DNA from: Acidobacteriaceae bacterium
Lineage (GTDB): Bacteria > Acidobacteriota > Terriglobia > Terriglobales > Acidobacteriaceae
DNA length: 7,363 nt
Assembly (NCBI GenBank): GCA_003156495.1
Contig: PMHC01000326.1
Span: 1 to 7,363, forward strand
Direction of reading: 5' to 3'
Shown: in pieces, positions 4,631 to 7,363 of the stretch
Position numbering within the stretch: the first letter of the stretch is position 1
Layout: each line of letters begins with the position of its first letter
The notes under the pieces: generated by a model
The model's input: only the letters and a program-made list of their open reading frames with translations
Told to the model about the DNA's origin: nothing
Database searches by the model: none
Made by a program: the position numbers and the translations under genes

Positions 4631-6574
4631 ATGCCTGACTATATCTACCTTCTTGAAAATCGGCTTTCGGCCGACCAACGCCTTGCGCTTACCCAGGTAC
4701 AAACTGTTGCGCGCGATGCCGGCCTTCTTCTTTTCCTTACCGGCGATGCTGTTCGAGACCTCACCAGCGGCCATTCCGTGCGCGATCTGGAGATGGTCCT
4801 CCACGGAAACGCTCTCAAACTGAAAAAACCGTTGGAAAAACTCGGCGGCCAGCTTTGGGGCGAAGACGAAGCCTCGCGTACCCTCTATCTCTGTTATCCG
4901 GGAACCGTACGCGTCGATCTGGTCAGCGCACATGGCATCGAGTACCCTAAACCCGGAAAACCCGTCTATCATTTCGATTCGATTCACGAAGATCTCGCCC
5001 GCCGCGACTTTACCATCAACGCCATGGCTCTCTCGCTCAACGAGGGCTCCTATGGCCTTTTGATGGACCCCTTCAACGGCGCCGCAGACATTGAAACTCA
5101 CACTCTGCGTCTGGTTTCCAACTACGGCTTCCTTGAAGAACCGGCCTTTTTGGTTCGCTCAACCCGGCTTCGCAGCCGCCTTGGCTGGGAAATGGACCCC
5201 AGAACCCAGGCGCGCTATGAGAACGCGAAAAACGAGGGCGTGATCGAGTATCTTTCCGCCCGCGAGCGCGGGCGCGAGTTGGAGCAGATCGGCCACGAAG
5301 AGGACGGCCTGAGTATTCTGCGCGCCCTCGACGACGAGGGCTGGATGAAGCTGCTGCTGCCCGCCTGGACTCCCGCCAAGGCCGACGAAGCCAAACTCAA
5401 CGCCCTTTACGAGTTGAATGTTTCGCTGCAGTTGCAGAACGTTCACCCCGACATCTCCGCGGCCCAAATGCAATTGCTCACCGCCAAGTTGCAGCCCAAA
5501 GATCTGGCCACGCTCAAAAAATCCCTCTTGCGCCCCGGCTTCGTCGCCGAGTGGAACAGCCTGGATTCGCTGGCCTCCGGCTTTTCCAAGGAGTTGCTCG
5601 CCAAGCAGAACGCACAGCCTTCGGCCAGCTACAAGCTCTTCTTGAGCTATGATCCAGAAGCGATTCTCTGGCTTGGCTTTACCAGCAAAGCTCAGAGCGT
5701 GCGCGATCGCTTCGATCTCTTTTTGAAAACTTGGCCGGAGGTGCGCCAGCGCATTCCTCACGCGCTCATGCAGGAGCTGCGCATTACCCCCGAGCTGCCC
5801 AATTACAACGAAATTGTCGAAAAAATCTTCCTCTCGCTGATCGACGGCGGCCTGACTACGCCCGAAGAGATGCGCGCCTTTTTGGAGCCTTACTCGCCGC
5901 CTCTTCCTCCGCCATCGGCACCCGTTAAAAGAACGCGCGCTCGCCGCGCCGGAGCCAAAAAGAACGAGGATCTCGACGAGGAAGAGCATGAATCCGACGA
6001 CTCCGACGATGATCTCTCCGATGACGACGAAAGCGAAGATGATGACGGCGAGAACGATCTGGACATCAAACTGCCCAAGGACGCTTTGGCCGTGGATCTA
6101 GACGACGAAGAAGAGAGCGACGCGGACGAAGAAGCAACCGACGAGCCGGACGAAGACGAAGACGCCGAGGCTGCCGACAAGAAGCCCGCGCCCGCCGTGA
6201 AAAAAGCGCAGAAACCGGCTCCCGCTCCCATAAAGCAAGCTCCCGCTCCAGCCGAGGCAAAAACCCTTCCCGTCGCAAAATCCAAACCCGCGCCAGAGAA
6301 GGCCAAGCTCGCTCCCCAAAAGCCTGCTCCCGCTCCCATAAAGCCTGCTCCCGCTTCAGCCAAAGCTAAATCCGCGCCGGCTAAATCGGTCAAAACCGCC
6401 GCCGCCAAGCCCACGTCCAAAGTCGAACCGAAGCGCCCGGCCAACTCCGCGCCCAAACCGCCCGTGGCGAAAAAGAAACCCGCGCCCGCTCCAGCCAAAG
6501 CCAAACCCGCGCCCGCAAAGCCGGCTAAACCGGCAGCAAAAAAGCCCGCGCCCAAGCCTGCTAAAAAGCACTGA
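4631..6574 (+). CDS. Divergent poly(A) polymerase/tRNA nucleotidyltransferase-head protein with charged low-complexity tail (647 aa)
   Basis: Residues about 30-190 match the class II CCA-adding/poly(A) polymerase head. TGDAVRDLTSG (37-47) corresponds to the GG-x-VRD loop, with the second Gly replaced by Asp39. The metal pair is D52-L-E54 rather than DxD. A third acid is D96 (RVDLV). ARRDFTINAMA (123-133) is the RRD motif, and MDPFNGAADIETHTLRLV (145-162) is also typical. The EDxxR nucleotide-selecting motif appears as E169-E-P-A-F173, so Asp and Arg are both replaced. A helical region runs to about 420. Residues 431-444 are basic, 446-512 strongly Asp/Glu-rich, and 517-647 Lys/Ala/Pro repeats like histone H1 or AlgP tails. 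CAGGA (4621-4625) lies 5 nt before the ATG. It is probably a cytoplasmic, RNA-related protein. True CCA addition is doubtful; a catalytic but relaxed or inactive paralogue is likelier. Catalysis and substrate are not shown by the sequence. Confidence 0.88.
   Translation: MPDYIYLLENRLSADQRLALTQVQTVARDAGLLLFLTGDAVRDLTSGHSVRDLEMVLHGNALKLKKPLEKLGGQLWGEDEASRTLYLCYPGTVRVDLVSAHGIEYPKPGKPVYHFDSIHEDLARRDFTINAMALSLNEGSYGLLMDPFNGAADIETHTLRLVSNYGFLEEPAFLVRSTRLRSRLGWEMDPRTQARYENAKNEGVIEYLSARERGRELEQIGHEEDGLSILRALDDEGWMKLLLPAWTPAKADEAKLNALYELNVSLQLQNVHPDISAAQMQLLTAKLQPKDLATLKKSLLRPGFVAEWNSLDSLASGFSKELLAKQNAQPSASYKLFLSYDPEAILWLGFTSKAQSVRDRFDLFLKTWPEVRQRIPHALMQELRITPELPNYNEIVEKIFLSLIDGGLTTPEEMRAFLEPYSPPLPPPSAPVKRTRARRAGAKKNEDLDEEEHESDDSDDDLSDDDESEDDDGENDLDIKLPKDALAVDLDDEEESDADEEATDEPDEDEDAEAADKKPAPAVKKAQKPAPAPIKQAPAPAEAKTLPVAKSKPAPEKAKLAPQKPAPAPIKPAPASAKAKSAPAKSVKTAAAKPTSKVEPKRPANSAPKPPVAKKKPAPAPAKAKPAPAKPAKPAAKKPAPKPAKKH
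6218..6344 (+). repeat. Imperfect Lys/Ala/Pro-coding repeats in the tail, with an exact 19-bp copy pair
   Basis: GCTCCCGCTCCCATAAAGC occurs at 6218-6236 and again at 6326-6344, 108 nt apart and in the same frame, encoding APAPIK. Shorter relatives (CCCGCGCCCGC, GCTCCCGCT) recur to 6570. The tail therefore probably grew by in-frame duplication, and its length is likely to vary among relatives. Confidence 0.6.
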
Positions 6575-6620
6575 GCCATAATAGATGGGCGGATCTTTCA
6601 AGTGATTGAATAGAAATTAT

Positions 6621-6698
6621 TTGTCATCCTAAGCACAGGTCGCCTCTGTCTGCTGCGACGGACAGTCGAAAGACCTGCGGTTGTTCTTTGTTCGTCAT
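6621..6698. repeat. Dyad-rich intergenic element, possible dispersed acidobacterial repeat
   Basis: CAGGTC (6636-6641) pairs with GACCTG (6672-6677). Inside it CTGTCTG (6646-6652) pairs with CGGACAG (6659-6665) with one G-U, around a CTGCGA loop. The result is a two-part stem with an internal loop. GTCAT stands near both ends (6623-6627 and 6694-6698). The flanking phrases GTCATCCTAAGC and GTCGAAAGACCTGC resemble, from memory, an intergenic repeat common in Acidobacteriota. It could be transcribed 3' RNA structure of the upstream gene or a REP-like element. Only one copy is in the window. Confidence 0.5.
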
Positions 6699-6811
6699 AC
6701 CGCGCCGCTCTCCAAACCCGCGCGCCCCCTTCTACCTCTTTCATCCGCTCGCCGAGCTTTATCTCGCCAATCTCTCGATCACCTCCCCAAAAACCCTGCT
6801 TTTAACCCCTC

Positions 6812-6860
6812 ATTCATCAAATTCATCAAACGTTTGCATTATTTTTGCCTCTTTGCATTA
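6812..6860. repeat. Tandem ATTCATCAA, palindrome CAAACGTTTG and TTTGCATTA pair
   Basis: ATTCATCAA is repeated back to back (6812-6820, 6821-6829). It runs into the perfect 10-bp palindrome CAAACGTTTG (6827-6836), which overlaps the first of two TTTGCATTA copies (6833-6841 and 6852-6860, 19 bp apart). This cluster 60-110 nt upstream of the response-regulator start is a reasonable operator or promoter site. No regulator is identifiable. Confidence 0.4.
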
Positions 6861-6892
6861 CTCTGTTCTTGGTTCCCGAGGCCTTTCTTAAC

Positions 6893-6934
6893 CAAACCTG
6901 GCCGCGGGCGAGGACGGAAGGTTTGAGCCAAACC
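6893..6934 (+). promoter_or_regulatory. Two mutually exclusive hairpins over the response-regulator start codon
   Basis: AGGTTTG (6919-6925), which contains the TTG start, can pair perfectly over 7 bp with CAAACCT (6893-6899). Alternatively GGTTTG (6920-6925) can pair with CAAACC (6929-6934) across a 3-nt loop. Both would bury the start codon. GAGGA (6910-6914), 8 nt before TTG, is the presumed ribosome site. Confidence 0.4.
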
Positions 6935-7327
6935 GTATTTGTTCTGGAAGACGACACCGACATTGCCAGACTGGTGCAGCATCACCTTGAAGCAGCGGGC
7001 TTTGAGGCTCGCCTTTTTTACACCCCCACCAATCTGATTCCCGACGCCGAGCGCAAGCCGCCTGTGCTGTTTCTGCTCGACATCATGGTTCCCGGCGGTG
7101 ACGGCCTCGATGTCTGCCGCCGTCTGCGCACCCACGCCGGCCTTTCCTCAATCCCCATCATCTTCATGACCGCCCGCGCCAGTGAAAACGATCGCGTGCT
7201 CGGGCTCGATCTAGGTGCCGACGATTACATCACCAAGCCCTTTTCCACCCGCGAGCTGGTGGCGCGCGTCAAGGCCGTGCTGCGCCGCTTTGAGCGGCCC
7301 ACCACGCCCTCGGTCATCAGCTTTTAG
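6923..7327 (+). CDS. OmpR/PhoB-type response regulator receiver domain, ended by an in-frame TAG (134 aa)
   Basis: The start is TTG at 6923, giving MSQTVFVLEDDTDIARL. It is preferred over the open frame to 6845 because the protein then begins at the first receiver strand, and GAGGA (6910-6914) lies 8 nt upstream. All receiver hallmarks are present: acidic pocket E9/D10, phospho-acceptor D53 in LLDIMVPGGDG, T83 in IIFMTAR, and K105-P-F with GADDYITKPF. Helix 5 ends ELVARVKAVLRRFERP. This is the normal receiver of a two-component system phosphorylated by a sensor kinase. Family members are about 225-240 residues with a winged-helix DNA-binding domain. Here TAG (7325-7327) stops translation after VISF in the linker, while the same frame then continues with effector-domain-like sequence. 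The gene may therefore be a nonsense-interrupted regulator, a true stand-alone receiver, or a sequencing error. No kinase is in view. Confidence 0.85.
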   Translation: MSQTVFVLEDDTDIARLVQHHLEAAGFEARLFYTPTNLIPDAERKPPVLFLLDIMVPGGDGLDVCRRLRTHAGLSSIPIIFMTARASENDRVLGLDLGADDYITKPFSTRELVARVKAVLRRFERPTTPSVISF

Positions 7328-7363
7328 GAGGTCATCATCGACGCCAACGCGATGCAGTTGAAG
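7328..7363 (+). pseudogene. In-frame start of an OmpR-type DNA-binding domain beyond the TAG (partial)
   Basis: The 12 codons after the TAG read EVIIDANAMQLK and run off the window. This matches the usual opening beta strands of the OmpR/PhoB effector domain (a hydrophobic-hydrophobic-I-D stretch, then small residues and a second strand), in the same frame as the receiver and with no extra spacing. An ATG lies at 7352, and TAGGAGGT (7325-7332) looks like a strong Shine-Dalgarno, though 19 nt from that ATG. Whether the rest of the domain is intact lies outside the window. Confidence 0.6.

Larger units (their letters stand above)
6575..6922. other. Intergenic spacer, no gene seen
   Basis: The 348-nt spacer between the nucleotidyltransferase-like gene and the response regulator has no convincing frame on either strand. 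It holds a dyad-rich repeat-like element (6621-6698), a pyrimidine-rich middle (about 6700-6810), an AT-rich stretch with short repeats (6812-6860) and a hairpin-forming leader (6893-6934). No classical U-tract terminator follows the 6574 stop. The response-regulator promoter probably lies near 6800-6860, but I could not assign boxes. Confidence 0.5.

Noticed and set aside
5159..6579. Long minus-strand open frames (276 and 229 aa) opposite the nucleotidyltransferase-like gene
   Set aside because: They are antisense to a gene with clear motifs. Their composition (Gly/Ala/Ser/Phe runs) is just the complement of the Lys/Ala/Pro and Asp/Glu codons, and they have no ribosome sites.
6681..6922. Small plus-strand frames of 67-81 aa before the response regulator
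   Set aside because: Frames through pyrimidine-rich spacer with no ribosome site and non-protein-like composition; two overlap each other in different frames.

Overview
The window looks like a chromosomal segment from a GC-rich, free-living bacterium. The best guess is the phylum Acidobacteriota (Terriglobia/Acidobacteriaceae-like). This rests on remembered resemblance of two proteins to acidobacterial families: the 166-residue protein starting MRKPVIVRKF, and the poly(A)-polymerase-head protein starting MPDYIYLLENRL. It also rests on an intergenic element resembling a repeat I associate with acidobacterial genomes. No rRNA, tRNA, CRISPR array, transposase or phage gene is visible.

The left half (1-3895) is a surface-polysaccharide or glycan neighbourhood with three GT4-type glycosyltransferases. 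On the minus strand, a small membrane protein (745-503) overlaps by 4 nt (GTGA) the GTG start of a GT4 enzyme that leaves the window at base 1. A second minus-strand GT4 gene spans 2370-1258. A CapM-like GT4 enzyme (2714-3895) is transcribed divergently from it. The divergent intergenic region has nested repeats and a hairpin abutting the Shine-Dalgarno of the plus-strand gene. The gap 746-1257 has no convincing gene.

The middle (3892-6574) holds two genes unrelated to sugars. A conserved hypothetical protein (4392-3892) is convergent with the CapM-like gene, and their stop codons share one CTAG. Divergent from it is a 647-residue protein. It has a class II CCA-adding/poly(A) polymerase head whose substrate-selecting motif is altered, followed by a roughly 215-residue low-complexity tail made of basic, acidic and then Lys/Ala/Pro-rich blocks.

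The right end (6575-7363) has a 348-nt spacer with a dyad-rich repeat-like element and AT-rich short repeats. It is followed by an OmpR/PhoB-type response regulator starting at a TTG. Its receiver domain is intact, but an in-frame TAG (7325-7327) falls in the linker before the DNA-binding domain. The frame continues past the TAG with what looks like the first strands of the effector domain. This is the most striking anomaly in the window.

I see no clearly new multi-gene system. The points worth following are the interrupted response regulator, the divergent nucleotidyltransferase with a charge-segregated tail, and several leader-RNA structures over start sites.
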